From positions 1-64,000 of the forward strand of contig NZ_JANUXW010000005.1 of the NCBI RefSeq assembly GCF_024834045.1: a stretch of 64,000 nucleotides of DNA, read 5' to 3'. Position numbers and translations under genes: made by a program. Each line of letters opens with the position of its first letter. The first letter of the stretch is position 1. Of this stretch, positions 17,144 to 27,881 are shown one piece after another. The notes beneath the pieces are model-generated. The model made no database searches and was not told the DNA's origin. It saw only the letters and a program-made list of their open reading frames with translations. This DNA is from Neisseria montereyensis (GTDB taxonomy: Bacteria > Pseudomonadota > Gammaproteobacteria > Burkholderiales > Neisseriaceae).

Positions 17144-18511
17144 ATGAAACCTTTAGATTTAAACTTTATCTGCCAAACCCTAAACCTACCGATGCCGTCT
17201 GAAAACCGGCCGGTCGGGCGCATTGTGACCGACAGCCGCGATATTCAAGACGGCGATGTTTTTTTTGCTTTGGCGGGCGAGCGTTTTGATGCGCATGATT
17301 TTGTTGCCGATGTGTTGGCAAAAGGGGCGGTGGCGGCCATAGTGTCGCGTGACGATTGTGCAGGGCTGGCAGGTGCGTTGAAGGTGGATGACACTCTGGC
17401 GGCTCTGCAAACTTTAGCGGCGGCATGGCGTGAGAATGTGCAGCCGTTTGTGTTCGGGATTACCGGCTCTTCGGGTAAAACCACGGTGAAAGAAATGTTG
17501 GCCGCCGTATTGCGCCGCCGTTTCGGTGCGGATGCTGTATTGGCGACGGCAGGCAATCTGAATAACCATATCGGCCTGCCGCTGACTTTGCTGAAGCTCA
17601 CACCGCAACACCGTTATGCGGTGATTGAAATGGGTATGAACCATTTCGGCGAGCTGGCGTTATTAACGCAGATTGCCAAGCCCGATGCGGCATTGGTGAA
17701 TAATGCCTTGCGCGCGCATGTCGGTTGCGGATTCGACGGTGTCGGCGATATTGCCAAAGCCAAAAGCGAGATTTATCAAGGGCTGCGCCCGAACGGTTTG
17801 GCACTGATTCCTAGTGAAGATGAGAATGTCACCGTGTTTCAGACGGCTGCCCATGCGTTCAAACAGCATACGTTTGGCGTAGGGCAGGGCGATATTCATG
17901 CCGAAGAAATTGAGTTGAATCCTTTATCGTGTGCTTTTGTGCTGGTGTCCGGCAACGAGCGTGCCGCCGTACAACTGCCCGTACCCGGCAAACACAATAT
18001 TCATAATGCCGTTGCGGCAGCGGCTTTGGCGCAGGCGGCCGGATTAACTTTATCTGAGATTTCAGACGGCCTGTCGGACTTTGCCAATATCAAAGGCCGT
18101 TTGCAAATTAAAAAAGGCATTAAAGGCGCAACCGTGTTGGACGATACCTATAACGCCAATCCCGACAGTATGAAAGCCGCGCTTGATGTTTTGGCCGGGC
18201 TGCCTGCGCCACGCATATTTGTGATGGGCGATATGGGCGAACTCGGTGAAGACGAAACCGCCGCCATGCATGCCGAAGTAGGGGCGTATGCCCGTGAAAA
18301 GGGTATTGAAGCGGCTTATTTTGTCGGCGATGAAAGCGTATCGGCCGCCGAAACGTTTGGTGCCGACGGCTTATGGTTTGCCGATAAGGATCCGCTGATT
18401 CAGGTATTGGTGCACGACCTGCCGCAAAATGCGCATGTATTGGTGAAAGGGTCGCGCTTTATGAAGATGGAAGAAGTTGTTTCTGCACTTGTGGAAGATA
18501 AGGCCGTCTGA
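17144..18511 (+). CDS. murF: UDP-MurNAc-tripeptide:D-Ala-D-Ala ligase
   Basis: 455 residues. It adds the D-Ala-D-Ala dipeptide and so completes the cytoplasmic peptide. The ATP loop is FGITGSSGKTTVKEM; YAVIEMGMNHFGEL and TVLDDTYNANPDSMKAAL are typical MurF blocks. It lies 34 bases after the M23 gene. The early residues contain a translated uptake sequence (MPSEN at about 17192, an AT-type DUS). Confidence 0.97.
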   Translation: MKPLDLNFICQTLNLPMPSENRPVGRIVTDSRDIQDGDVFFALAGERFDAHDFVADVLAKGAVAAIVSRDDCAGLAGALKVDDTLAALQTLAAAWRENVQPFVFGITGSSGKTTVKEMLAAVLRRRFGADAVLATAGNLNNHIGLPLTLLKLTPQHRYAVIEMGMNHFGELALLTQIAKPDAALVNNALRAHVGCGFDGVGDIAKAKSEIYQGLRPNGLALIPSEDENVTVFQTAAHAFKQHTFGVGQGDIHAEEIELNPLSCAFVLVSGNERAAVQLPVPGKHNIHNAVAAAALAQAAGLTLSEISDGLSDFANIKGRLQIKKGIKGATVLDDTYNANPDSMKAALDVLAGLPAPRIFVMGDMGELGEDETAAMHAEVGAYAREKGIEAAYFVGDESVSAAETFGADGLWFADKDPLIQVLVHDLPQNAHVLVKGSRFMKMEEVVSALVEDKAV

Positions 18512-18716
18512 AAATAAGGCGGCGGTTATGTCATCAGATGATTTGAGCGTGAAAAATAAGGTCGGGATTATCCGTTAAAACCGGAATCATGCAGTTAATC
18601 TGTTCAGCCTTTCATGTCTATACGCAACAATGCGATAATAAAACGTTTGTCTGGAATATTCTTTCAGACGGCCTGAAATACCAAGATAAAACATAAACAA
18701 AAAAGGAATTAACCTC

Positions 18717-19799
18717 ATGCTTTTATGGTTAGCCCGCTTCAGCGAATGGTTTACCGCGTTGAACGTTTTTCAATACACCACTTTCCGCGCCGTGATGGCG
18801 GCATTGACCGCATTGGCGTTTTCGCTGTTGTTGGGGCCGTGGACCATCCGCAAGCTGACTGCATTGAAAGTGGGGCAGGCTGTCCGCCACGACGGGCCGC
18901 AAACTCATTTGGTCAAAACCGGTACGCCGACCATGGGCGGTTCGTTGATTCTAACCGCCATTACGGTATCTACCTTGCTATGGGGCAATCTGGCCAACCC
19001 GTATATTTGGATTTTGATTTTGGTGTTGTTGGCAACAGGAGCGCTAGGCTTTTACGACGACTGGCGCAAAGTGGTTTATAAAGACCCGAACGGGGTATCG
19101 GCAAAATTTAAAATGGTGTGGCAGTCGGCAGTGGCTTTGATGGCCGGTCTGCTGCTTTTTTATGCTGCACGCAATTCGGCCAATAATATTCTGATTGTGC
19201 CGTTTTTTAAGCAGGTTGCGCTGCCGTTGGGCGTGGTCGGTTTTGTCGGATTGGCTTATCTGACTATTGTCGGCACTTCTAACGCCGTGAACCTGACCGA
19301 CGGTTTGGACGGCTTGGCGGCATTCCCCGTGGTGTTGGTGGCGGGTGGCTTGGCGGTGTTTGCCTATGCAACCGGCCATGCCGAATTCTCGGCTTATCTG
19401 CAATTGCCGTTTGTGACCGGTGCCAACGAAGTAGTGATTTTTTGTACGGCGATGTGTGGCGCGTGTTTGGGCTTTTTGTGGTTTAACGCCTATCCGGCGC
19501 AGGTGTTTATGGGCGACGTGGGCGCGTTGGCCTTGGGCGCGGCCTTGGGCACGGTCGCCGTGATTGTCCGCCAAGAGTTTGTATTGGTGATTATGGGCGG
19601 CCTGTTTGTGGTGGAGGCTTTGTCGGTGATGTTGCAGGTGAGTTGGTATAAACGCACGAAAAAACGGATTTTTTTGATGGCGCCGATTCACCATCATTAT
19701 GAGCAAAAAGGCTGGAAAGAAACGCAGGTTGTGGTGCGTTTTTGGATTATTACCATTGTGTTGGTATTGGTGGGCTTGAGTACCTTGAAAGTACGTTAA
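18717..19799 (+). CDS. mraY: Phospho-MurNAc-pentapeptide transferase
   Basis: 360 residues with ten membrane segments. It joins UDP-MurNAc-pentapeptide to undecaprenyl phosphate, forming lipid I. Family motifs are present: [17 protein letters not shown] (the catalytic aspartates) and [13 protein letters not shown] 205-base gap precedes it, with an AAAAGGAA ribosome site and one uptake sequence. A single DUS follows the stop. Confidence 0.98.
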   Translation: MLLWLARFSEWFTALNVFQYTTFRAVMAALTALAFSLLLGPWTIRKLTALKVGQAVRHDGPQTHLVKTGTPTMGGSLILTAITVSTLLWGNLANPYIWILILVLLATGALGFYDDWRKVVYKDPNGVSAKFKMVWQSAVALMAGLLLFYAARNSANNILIVPFFKQVALPLGVVGFVGLAYLTIVGTSNAVNLTDGLDGLAAFPVVLVAGGLAVFAYATGHAEFSAYLQLPFVTGANEVVIFCTAMCGACLGFLWFNAYPAQVFMGDVGALALGAALGTVAVIVRQEFVLVIMGGLFVVEALSVMLQVSWYKRTKKRIFLMAPIHHHYEQKGWKETQVVVRFWIITIVLVLVGLSTLKVR

Positions 19800-19919
19800 G
19801 GCCGTCTGAAAACCAATAACCAATAAGTAAGTTTCCGCATGGGAAGCGGTGGCTCGGGTGGGATAGCCGTTCGGTCGTTTTCCTTTTGGCAGCTTGAAAA
19901 ATTTTGAAGGAGTATGACC

Positions 19920-20444
19920 ATGAGGAAGAGCGGTTGGATTTTGGCAGTATGTGCGGCGGTGTCGCCGGTATCTGCTTGGGCAGCATCAGGGCTTTCGGCC
20001 GAAACATTGGCCGGAACGTGGCAATGTGTGTTTCAGGAGCGTTCGGGTGAGCATTTGGCGGAAATGAATACGCGGCTGAATTTGCAAGCCGACGGCAAGT
20101 CGCAAACCCAAATGCATTGGCATTTTTTTGTTGAGGGCGATACCTTGGATTACCGAATCCAATCGCAAGGCCGCTGGCGTCTCGAACAACAAACGTTGAT
20201 ACGCGAAGAAAACCCGTTTGAAGTGAAACGGGGGCATCGGCGGGCATCGCTGAAAAATAAAAATATCAGAGATTTGGATAAGCGGTGGTTCGGCAGTATG
20301 CAGCAGGAAGTGAAGAGAAAAAAACCTGCCGTTGCCCAAGCCCGTATTCTCAGCTTCAATGGTGACGAAATGGTTTTGGTGGGCGGTGAAAAAATGCAAT
20401 GCACCAGAGTGTCGGATCCATCCGCCAACGGTATGGCCAAATAA
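19920..20444 (+). CDS. Exported protein of unknown function in the dcw cluster
   Basis: 174 residues. A signal peptide (MRKSGWILAVCAAVSPVSAWA) precedes a compact beta-rich domain that begins LAGTWQCVFQE and has a conserved-looking pair of cysteines, one near the start (WQC) and one near the end (MQC). The start at 19920 is preferred over the ATG six bases earlier because AAGGAG then lies seven bases upstream instead of one. I do not recognise the family. Its place between mraY and murD suggests only co-transcription. Confidence 0.7.
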   Translation: MRKSGWILAVCAAVSPVSAWAASGLSAETLAGTWQCVFQERSGEHLAEMNTRLNLQADGKSQTQMHWHFFVEGDTLDYRIQSQGRWRLEQQTLIREENPFEVKRGHRRASLKNKNIRDLDKRWFGSMQQEVKRKKPAVAQARILSFNGDEMVLVGGEKMQCTRVSDPSANGMAK

Positions 20445-20472
20445 TCAACCCGGTTAAGCTAAGGAGCTTGTG

Positions 20473-20877
20473 ATGGATTTAAAAAATATATTGGCGGTAT
20501 GTTGTTGCGTATGGCTGTTCGGTTGTACGCAAAATATGAATTCGGCATCGTCTGCCGAGTCGGATACGGCAACGTATCCGAAAAGCGTACTCGGTTTATA
20601 TACCTACGGGCATGAAGTATCGGTTTTCGAGCCTTGCGGGCAGTCGTTCGCATGGTGGGCGAGTGGTGCCGAAAATGTGATGCAGCCGTTGGTAGCGGCC
20701 AGCACGGCATGGATGGATAAAAAGCAGCAGCCCTATCAGCCGGTATTGGCGCGTTTGGTGGTGGGTAAGCCGGTGAAGGCAACGGAAGGTTTTCCGGCCG
20801 ACTATGACGGCGCGGTTACCGTGGAAAAAATAGAGGCGCTGTTTGCCGATCAGCAGGTTTGTCCTGCCAATGTTTGA
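20473..20877 (+). CDS. Small lipoprotein (possibly NlpE C-terminal-like)
   Basis: 134 residues with a lipobox LFGC after a short hydrophobic stretch. The mature part has YTYGHEVSVFEPCG then WWASG, a pattern like the OB-fold part of NlpE-type lipoproteins, in which PCG and a tryptophan follow a strand; the match is by eye only. A second cysteine near the end could pair with it. Start: ATG at 20473 with AAGGAG six bases before; a GTG at 20470 is possible. Co-transcribed with murD. Confidence 0.68.
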   Translation: MDLKNILAVCCCVWLFGCTQNMNSASSAESDTATYPKSVLGLYTYGHEVSVFEPCGQSFAWWASGAENVMQPLVAASTAWMDKKQQPYQPVLARLVVGKPVKATEGFPADYDGAVTVEKIEALFADQQVCPANV

Positions 20878-20913
20878 GTTTCGTGTGTGTAAACGGAAAA
20901 AAGATACATCAAT

Positions 20914-22251
20914 ATGAACTGGCAAAATAAACGAATTTTGGTGGCAGGGTTAGGCGCTACGGGCGTTTCCATGATTGCTTTTTTGCGGCAGCAAGGCGCG
21001 CAAGTGGCCGCTTATGATGCCGACTTGAAAACAGAACGCGAAGCTTCGTTGAAGCAACGTTTTGATAATCTCATTTGTTATACAGGCCGTCTGAAAGATG
21101 TTTTGGCGCACGGCTTCGATATTTTGGCCATCAGCCCCGGTATCAGCGAGCGTATGCCCGATATTGCCGAATTCAAACAAAACGGCGGCGTAGTGTTGGG
21201 CGATATTGAAATTCTGGCGCAAACATTGCAAGGCAACAGCGACAAAATCATCGCGATTACCGGCAGCAACGGCAAAACCACGGTTACCAGTTTGGTCGGT
21301 TATTTATGCCGACAATGCGGGTTGGATACCATCATTGCCGGCAATATCGGCACCCCCGTTTTGGAAGCCTATATGCAGCGTGATGGCAAGCCGGCAGACG
21401 TATGGGTATTGGAGCTTTCCAGTTTTCAGCTTGAAAATACCGAACATTTAAATGCCGATGCGGCTACCGTTTTGAATATTTCCGAAGACCATCTCGACCG
21501 CTACGACGATTTATTGGACTACGCGCATACTAAATCCAAAATTTTTCGTGGGGACGGCGTGCAGGTATTGAATGCCGATGATGTGTTCTGCCGTGCCATG
21601 AAACGCACCGGGCGCACGGTGAAATGGTTTTCGCTTGAGCAACAAACGGATTATTGGGCGGATACGCAAGCAGGCCGTCTGAAAGCCGGCGGGCAGGATT
21701 TGGCGGCGATGGCCGATATTCCGCTGCAAGGTTTGCATAATAGCGCGAATGTATTGGCGGCTTTGGCTTTGTGTGAAGCGATCGGTTTGCCGCGAACCGA
21801 ATTACTGCAATATGTTCAAACCTTTAAAGGGCTGCCGCACCGTGTGGAAAAAGTCGGTGAGAAAAACGGCATTATCTTTATCGACGACAGCAAAGGCACT
21901 AATGTCGGTGCGACCGCCGCCGCTATTGCCGGTTTGCAGTCGCCTATCGTATTGATTGCGGGCGGGCAGGGCAAAGGACAGGATTTCACGCCGTTGCGTA
22001 CCGTATTGCAAAACAAAGCCCGTGCCGTGTTGCTGATTGGCGAAGATGCGCCGAAAATCCGCCGTGATTTGGCCGATTGCGTGCCGGAAATCATAGATTG
22101 CGCAACGCTGCCCGAAGCCGTTCAGACGGCCTATCAACTGGCGCAATCGGGCGATATCGTTTTACTCAGCCCCGCTTGTGCCAGCTTTGATATGTTTCAG
22201 GGTTATGCTCATCGGGCGCAGGTATTTATTGATGCTTTTCAGCAGTTATAA
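20914..22251 (+). CDS. murD: UDP-MurNAc-L-Ala:D-Glu ligase
   Basis: 445 residues. It adds D-glutamate to UDP-MurNAc-L-Ala. N-terminal Rossmann motif [15 protein letters not shown] loop [10 protein letters not shown], then [13 protein letters not shown] and the C-terminal [13 protein letters not shown]. Three uptake sequences lie inside the frame. It is followed by ftsW after about 75 bases. Confidence 0.98.
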   Translation: MNWQNKRILVAGLGATGVSMIAFLRQQGAQVAAYDADLKTEREASLKQRFDNLICYTGRLKDVLAHGFDILAISPGISERMPDIAEFKQNGGVVLGDIEILAQTLQGNSDKIIAITGSNGKTTVTSLVGYLCRQCGLDTIIAGNIGTPVLEAYMQRDGKPADVWVLELSSFQLENTEHLNADAATVLNISEDHLDRYDDLLDYAHTKSKIFRGDGVQVLNADDVFCRAMKRTGRTVKWFSLEQQTDYWADTQAGRLKAGGQDLAAMADIPLQGLHNSANVLAALALCEAIGLPRTELLQYVQTFKGLPHRVEKVGEKNGIIFIDDSKGTNVGATAAAIAGLQSPIVLIAGGQGKGQDFTPLRTVLQNKARAVLLIGEDAPKIRRDLADCVPEIIDCATLPEAVQTAYQLAQSGDIVLLSPACASFDMFQGYAHRAQVFIDAFQQL

Positions 22252-22325
22252 GGTTAAAACATGACGTTCGGATGTTTATCAGGCCGTCTGAACCATTTGA
22301 AATCACACATTTTAAAAAAAGCAAT

Positions 22326-23486
22326 ATGATTACAGAATCCAAAATATTAGACCGCAAAATACTTCGCAGCGGCCATAAAATCGACTATTCGCTATTGTGG
22401 ATGGTGGTGTTGATGGTGTCGTTCAGCCTATTAATGATTTATTCCGCTTCCATTCCTTATGCGGCGAACGATGGCGGTGATAAGTGGTTTTACCTTAGCC
22501 GCCAGGCGATGTTTTTAGCTGCGGGCGGGGTGTTCGGCTGGGTGGTCACCAAAGTCAAGATAGCGACTTGGAAGAAGGCGACCCCGTATATTTTGCTGTT
22601 CAGTTTGGTATTGTTAGCGGCGGTATTGGGTATAGGGCGCGAAATCAACGGTGCCAAACGTTGGATACACATCGGGCCGATTAACCTGCAACCGACCGAA
22701 ATTTTCAAGCTTGCAATTATTTTGTATTTGTCGAGCTTTTTCACGCGTAGGGCCGAGATTTTGAAGCAGTTTAAAAAAGCTTGGTTTTCCGCCGTGCCGG
22801 TGGGTGTCGGGCTGGGTCTGATTATGTTGGAACCCGACTTCGGCTCTTTTGTGGTGGTGACTGCCGTGGCCATGGGGCTGCTGTTTCTGGCCGGGCTGCC
22901 GTGGCGCTGGTTTATGATGATGGTCGGCATCGGCTTGGGCAGTATGGTGGCGTTGATTGCCGTGGCGCCATACCGTATCGCGCGGGTGGCCGCCTTTCTA
23001 AACCCGTGGGAAGACCCATTGGGCAAAGGTTATCAGCTTACCCATTCGCTGATGGCGATTGCCCGTGGCGAATGGTTCGGCGTCGGCTTGGGTGCCAGCT
23101 TGGAAAAACGTTTTTATTTGCCCGAGGCGCATACCGACTTTATTTTGGCCGTGATTGGCGAGGAATTCGGCTTTGTCGGCATTTTGATGCTGATTCTCTG
23201 CTATGCGTGGCTGGTGTGGCGGGCTTTTTCCATCGGCAAACAGGCGCGGGATTTGGAATTGTATTTCGGTGCTTATGTGGCCAAAGGTATCGGTATTTGG
23301 CTAGGTATTCAGAGTTTCTTTAATATTGGTGTGAATATCGGCCTGCTGCCCACCAAAGGGCTGACGCTGCCGTTGATGTCATACGGTGGTTCCGCCGTGA
23401 TAGTGATGTTGGTGTGTATGGCGTTGTTGCTAAGGGTCGATTATGAAAACCGTTTGAAAATGCGCGGTTATAAAGTTGAAGGATAA
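22326..23486 (+). CDS. ftsW: Lipid II-specific glycan polymerase FtsW
   Basis: 386 residues of the SEDS family with ten membrane segments. It polymerises septal glycan strands with FtsI as partner. Seen are SLLMIYSASIPYA, KRWIHIGPINLQPTEIFK, the large periplasmic loop and LMSYGGSAV near the end. The first possible start (22272) lies over an uptake sequence, giving an unlikely MFIRPSE beginning; the ATG at 22326 gives a short cytosolic tail as in other Neisseria, though its ribosome site is poor. Confidence 0.95.
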   Translation: MITESKILDRKILRSGHKIDYSLLWMVVLMVSFSLLMIYSASIPYAANDGGDKWFYLSRQAMFLAAGGVFGWVVTKVKIATWKKATPYILLFSLVLLAAVLGIGREINGAKRWIHIGPINLQPTEIFKLAIILYLSSFFTRRAEILKQFKKAWFSAVPVGVGLGLIMLEPDFGSFVVVTAVAMGLLFLAGLPWRWFMMMVGIGLGSMVALIAVAPYRIARVAAFLNPWEDPLGKGYQLTHSLMAIARGEWFGVGLGASLEKRFYLPEAHTDFILAVIGEEFGFVGILMLILCYAWLVWRAFSIGKQARDLELYFGAYVAKGIGIWLGIQSFFNIGVNIGLLPTKGLTLPLMSYGGSAVIVMLVCMALLLRVDYENRLKMRGYKVEG

Positions 23487-23492
23487 ATAAAT

Positions 23493-24560
23493 ATGGTCGG
23501 TAAGACTTTTATGTTGATGGCAGGCGGCACGGGCGGGCATATTTTCCCTGCGTTGGCCGTGGCAGAATCGTTGCGTGCACGCGGGCACCATGTGATTTGG
23601 CTGGGCAGTAAAGATTCTATGGAAGAGCGCATTGTGCCGCAGCATGATATCCGCTTGGAAACGCTGGCCATTAAAGGTGTGCGCGGTAATGGTTGGAAGC
23701 GTAAATTGATGCTGCCGTTTACCCTATTCAAGACCATACAGGCAGCCTTGAAAATTATCCGTAAACACCGCGTAGATTGTGTGATTGGTTTCGGCGGTTT
23801 CGTGACCTTTCCCGGCGGGGTGGCGGCGAAATTGGCGGGCGTTCCGATTGTGATTCACGAACAAAATGCGGTGGCCGGATTGTCTAATAAACAGCTTTCC
23901 CGCTGGGCACGGCGTGTGATGTATGCCTTTCCGAAAACATTTGATAATCCCGACGGTTTGGTCGGCAACCCCGTGCGTGCCGATATTGCCAATCTGCCCG
24001 CTCCGGCCGAGCGGTTTGCAGGGCGCAAAGGCCGTCTGAAAGTATTGGTGATGGGCGGCAGTCTTGGCGCGGATGTATTGAACCAAACCGTTCCGCGCGC
24101 ATTGGCGTTGCTCACCGAAAACGAACGCCCCCGAATATATCATCAGGCCGGGCGCGGTAAGCTTGGTACGTTAAAAACCGATTACGAAGTATTGAATGTC
24201 GATGCCGAATGTGTGGAATTTATCGATGATATGGTTGCCGCCTACCGCGATGCCGATGTGGTGATTTGTCGTGCCGGTGCGCTGACCATTGCCGAATTGA
24301 CCGCCGCCGGTGTCGGCGCATTGCTGGTGCCGTATCCGCATGCGGTAGACGACCATCAAACCGCTAACGCCCGCTTTATGGTGCAGGCCGATGCAGGGTT
24401 GCTGCTGCCGCAATCGCAACTAACGGCTGAGAAACTATCGGAAGTGTTGTGGGCGCTGGATCGCGAACGCTGTTTGGAATGGGCGGAAAACGCCCGCACA
24501 TTGGCCATGCCGCAAAGTGCCGACGATGTGGCCTTAGCGGCAATCGCCACAACAATGTAA
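23493..24560 (+). CDS. murG: Lipid II-forming GlcNAc transferase
   Basis: 355 residues. It adds GlcNAc to lipid I at the inner membrane. It opens with MLMAGGTGGHIFPALAVAE (the lipid-contacting GGTGGH loop); later come VVICRAGALTIAELTAAG and PYPHAVDDHQTANA, which hold the UDP-GlcNAc site. Only six bases separate it from ftsW. The 215-base gap that follows holds two uptake sequences. Confidence 0.98.
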   Translation: MVGKTFMLMAGGTGGHIFPALAVAESLRARGHHVIWLGSKDSMEERIVPQHDIRLETLAIKGVRGNGWKRKLMLPFTLFKTIQAALKIIRKHRVDCVIGFGGFVTFPGGVAAKLAGVPIVIHEQNAVAGLSNKQLSRWARRVMYAFPKTFDNPDGLVGNPVRADIANLPAPAERFAGRKGRLKVLVMGGSLGADVLNQTVPRALALLTENERPRIYHQAGRGKLGTLKTDYEVLNVDAECVEFIDDMVAAYRDADVVICRAGALTIAELTAAGVGALLVPYPHAVDDHQTANARFMVQADAGLLLPQSQLTAEKLSEVLWALDRERCLEWAENARTLAMPQSADDVALAAIATTM

Positions 24561-24775
24561 TCGTAAGGGTTGCGGTTATTGGTGAAATAAAAGGCGGCAT
24601 TGAGATGAAAATATTTTATTTTATTCTAATCAGGCCGTCTGAAACTCAGCGTAAACACCTTTTTACATTAAAAGCATAGCCTATCTAGCCGTAGCTCTTT
24701 AAAATAATGCCTTTTAAGTGTCGCCGTTGCGGATAGGCCGTCTGAAACGGCAAAAAATTCAGGAAATCCAAAAGT

Positions 24776-26173
24776 ATGATGAAAAACAGAGTCAGCAATA
24801 TTCATTTTGTCGGCATCGGCGGTTCCGGTATGTGCGGGATTGCCGAAGTTTTGCATAATTTGGGTTTTCATGTGTCCGGCTCGGATCAGGCGCAAAGTTC
24901 GGTAACCGAGCATTTGAGCAGTTTGGGGGTGCGTGTTTATCCCGGTCATACCGCCGAACATGTTGCCGATGCCGATGTGGTAGTAACATCCACTGCCGTA
25001 AAAGCCGATAATCCGGAAGTGGTTGCCGCACATGAGCGGAAAATCCCCGTGATTCCCCGCGCATTGATGTTGGCGGAATTAATGCGTTTTCGTGACGGCA
25101 TTGCCATTGCCGGTACGCACGGTAAAACCACCACCACGAGTCTAACGGCATCTATTTTGGCGGCAGCGGGTATGGATCCGACCTTTGTGATCGGCGGTAA
25201 ATTAACGGCGGCGGGAACCAATGCCCGTTTGGGGCGGGGCGAATACATTGTGGCGGAAGCCGACGAATCCGATGCATCGTTTCTGCACTTAACGCCGATT
25301 ATGTCGGTAATCACCAATATCGACACCGATCATATGGATACTTATGATCATAGCGTCGAAAAACTGCATCAGGCGTTTGTTAGCTTTATCCACCGTATGC
25401 CTTTTTACGGCAAAGCGTTTTTGTGTATCGACAGCGAGCATGTGCGCGCCATTATTCCGCATATCAGCAAACCGTTTGCGACTTACGGATTAGATGAAGA
25501 AGCCGATATTTATGCCAGCGATATCCATGCCGACGGCACGAAGATGCGCTTTACCGTGCATGTGAAACAACACGATATAGAGCCTTTTGAAGTTGTATTG
25601 AATATGCCGGGCCATCATAATGTGTTGAATGCGTTGGCGGCAATCGGGGTGGCGTTGGAAGTCGGCGCTTCGGTGGAAGCGATTCAACAGGGGCTGCTCG
25701 GTTTTGCCGGTGTCGGACGGCGTTTCCAAAGCTATGGTGAAATCAGCCTGCCTGAAGGCGGCCGTGCCGTATTGATTGATGATTACGGCCATCACCCCGT
25801 AGAAATGGCGGCAACCTTGGCTGCTGCGCGTGGTGCCTATCCCGATAAACGCTTGGTATTGGCTTTTCAGCCGCACCGCTATACCCGCACCCGTGATTTA
25901 TTTGAAGACTTTGTCGGCGTGCTCAGTGCCGTTGATGTATTGGTGTTAACCGAAGTATATGCGGCAGGTGAAGAGCCGATTGTGGCAGCCGATTCCCGTG
26001 CCTTGGCCAGAGCCGTGCGCGTATTGGGCAAGCTGGAACCGATTTATTGCGAAGAAGTCGGCGAGTTGCCGCAAACCCTGTTGAATGTATTAAAAGACGG
26101 CGATGTGGTGTTAACGATGGGCGCAGGCAGTATCAATAAAGTGCCGGCGGTATTGGCGGCGCAGGCCGTCTGA
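24776..26173 (+). CDS. murC: UDP-MurNAc:L-alanine ligase
   Basis: 465 residues. The first ligase of the stem peptide. [18 protein letters not shown] opens the UDP-binding domain, [12 protein letters not shown] is the ATP loop and [16 protein letters not shown] lies in the C-terminal part. Two adjacent ATG codons (24776, 24779) could start it; the first stands nearer to AGGAA. The stop lies within an uptake sequence. Confidence 0.98.
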   Translation: MMKNRVSNIHFVGIGGSGMCGIAEVLHNLGFHVSGSDQAQSSVTEHLSSLGVRVYPGHTAEHVADADVVVTSTAVKADNPEVVAAHERKIPVIPRALMLAELMRFRDGIAIAGTHGKTTTTSLTASILAAAGMDPTFVIGGKLTAAGTNARLGRGEYIVAEADESDASFLHLTPIMSVITNIDTDHMDTYDHSVEKLHQAFVSFIHRMPFYGKAFLCIDSEHVRAIIPHISKPFATYGLDEEADIYASDIHADGTKMRFTVHVKQHDIEPFEVVLNMPGHHNVLNALAAIGVALEVGASVEAIQQGLLGFAGVGRRFQSYGEISLPEGGRAVLIDDYGHHPVEMAATLAAARGAYPDKRLVLAFQPHRYTRTRDLFEDFVGVLSAVDVLVLTEVYAAGEEPIVAADSRALARAVRVLGKLEPIYCEEVGELPQTLLNVLKDGDVVLTMGAGSINKVPAVLAAQAV

Positions 26174-26195
26174 AAAAAGAAAGAAGCGAATAAAT

Positions 26196-27107
26196 ATGCA
26201 AGCATTTGGCAAAGTTGCCGTTTTAATGGGCGGGTTTTCCAGTGAGCGCGAAGTGTCGCTTAATAGCGGTGCCGCCATTGTTGCCGCACTGAAAAGCAAA
26301 GGTATAGACGCCCACCCGTTCGACCCGAAAGAAACCCCGCTGGAACAATTAAAGGCCCAAGGTTTTCAGACGGCCTTTAATATCCTGCACGGCACATACG
26401 GTGAAGACGGAACGATACAGGGCGCCTTAGAATTATTGGGCATTCCCTATACCGGCAGCGGCGTGATGGCTTCTGCCGTCGGCATGGATAAATACCGCTG
26501 CAAACTGATTTGGCAGGCAGTGGGTTTGCCCGTTCCCGAATTTGCCGTGCTGCGGGAAGACAGTGATTTTGATGAAGTCGAGCGCCGGCTTGGTTTGCCT
26601 ATGTTTGTGAAACCGGCGGCTGAGGGCAGCAGTGTCGGTGTGGTGAAAGTAAAAGAAGCAGGCCGTCTGAAAGCCGTTTATGAAGAACTGAAGCATTTTC
26701 ACGGTGAGATTATTGCCGAGCGCTTTATCGGCGGCGGCGAATATTCCTGCCCGGTGATTAACGGGGCGGGTTATCCCAGCATACGGATTATCCCGACCAC
26801 CGAGTTTTATGACTACGAAGCCAAATACAACCGCAACGATACCGTTTACCAATGCCCGTCCGACCTTAACGAAGCCGATGAGCAGCAAATGCGGCTGTTG
26901 GCCGTGCGCGGTGCCGAAGCCGTCGGTGCGGCCGGCGTATCGCGCGTGGACTTCTTAAAAGATACCGACGGCAAATTATATTTACTTGAAATCAATACCC
27001 TGCCCGGTATGACAAGTCATAGTTTAGTACCGAAGTCTGCCGCCGAAACCGGCTTGAGCTTCGCCGATTTATGTGTTGAAATTCTGAAAACCGCTCATGT
27101 GGGATAA
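26196..27107 (+). CDS. ddl: D-alanine--D-alanine ligase
   Basis: 303 residues with an ATP-grasp fold. VLMGGFSSEREVSLNSGAA at the start, EGSSVGVVKVKE in the centre and LEINTLPGMTSHSLVP at the end are the DdlB marks, including the metal-binding glutamate and asparagine. It makes the dipeptide used by MurF. The end overlaps ftsQ by 11 bases. Confidence 0.98.
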   Translation: MQAFGKVAVLMGGFSSEREVSLNSGAAIVAALKSKGIDAHPFDPKETPLEQLKAQGFQTAFNILHGTYGEDGTIQGALELLGIPYTGSGVMASAVGMDKYRCKLIWQAVGLPVPEFAVLREDSDFDEVERRLGLPMFVKPAAEGSSVGVVKVKEAGRLKAVYEELKHFHGEIIAERFIGGGEYSCPVINGAGYPSIRIIPTTEFYDYEAKYNRNDTVYQCPSDLNEADEQQMRLLAVRGAEAVGAAGVSRVDFLKDTDGKLYLLEINTLPGMTSHSLVPKSAAETGLSFADLCVEILKTAHVG

Positions 27108-27858
27108 TGCAGGCGCGCTCAAGCGCATAACCCGTTGGCTGATGCTTCTGGTGATTGTGATATTACTGGGAGCATTAGGTGTTTGGGTTTACAATTCACC
27201 TTATTTTCCGGTGAAACAAGTCCGTATCGAAGGCGAGATACAGCGTACCGGCAACAAGCAATTGCAAACCGTGGCGCAAAAATATATACGCGGCAATATC
27301 TTGAAAGCCGATTTAAACGGCGCGCAAGAAGCATTTGCGAAATTGCCGTGGATTGGCAAAGTCACCATCCGCCGCCGTCTGCCCGATACCGTGGAAATCC
27401 GCTTGGTGGAAAGAATACCGGTTGCCCGTTGGAAAGATTCCGCACTGGTGGATAGCGAAGGCAACTTATTTAAAGCCGCCACCGATGAAACCTTTCCTGA
27501 GTTTGAAGGGCAGCCCGGAACAGCCAGAGACATGGTAAACCACTATAATCGCTTTACCGGCATTATCAGGCCGCTGGATTTGCATATCGTCAAACTCGAA
27601 TATACGGCGCGTTCGGCATGGTCGGCAGAATTGGATAACGGCATTGTCGTGCGCTTGGGGCGTGAAAACGAAATCAACCGCATGCAGCGTTTTGCCGATA
27701 TGTGGCCGAGTATTTTGAAAGAGCAGGAAAAATATCTGGAATATGTGGATATGCGCTATAAAGACGGCTTTGCCGTGCGCTACCGCGAAAAACCGCAAGA
27801 AGAAGACGAGCCGCTTGAAGAGCAAGATTCGGCGGCTGAAACACCAAACCGACAGTAA
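27097..27858 (+). CDS. ftsQ: Cell division protein FtsQ
   Basis: 253 residues: a short cytosolic start, one membrane helix (about 10-32), a POTRA domain (VKQVRIEG to VTIRRRLPDTVEIRLVER) and the FtsQ beta domain. It links FtsL and FtsB to the divisome. The start codon lies inside ddl, which suggests coupled translation. The tail is rich in glutamate (QEEDEPLEEQD). Confidence 0.96.
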   Translation: MWDNAGALKRITRWLMLLVIVILLGALGVWVYNSPYFPVKQVRIEGEIQRTGNKQLQTVAQKYIRGNILKADLNGAQEAFAKLPWIGKVTIRRRLPDTVEIRLVERIPVARWKDSALVDSEGNLFKAATDETFPEFEGQPGTARDMVNHYNRFTGIIRPLDLHIVKLEYTARSAWSAELDNGIVVRLGRENEINRMQRFADMWPSILKEQEKYLEYVDMRYKDGFAVRYREKPQEEDEPLEEQDSAAETPNRQ

Positions 27859-27881
27859 ACATAAAAAATGAATGGGATATT

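Noticed and set aside
19044-19823. 259-codon minus-strand frame opposite mraY
   Set aside because: Histidine- and glutamine-rich shadow of the membrane-protein codons of mraY.
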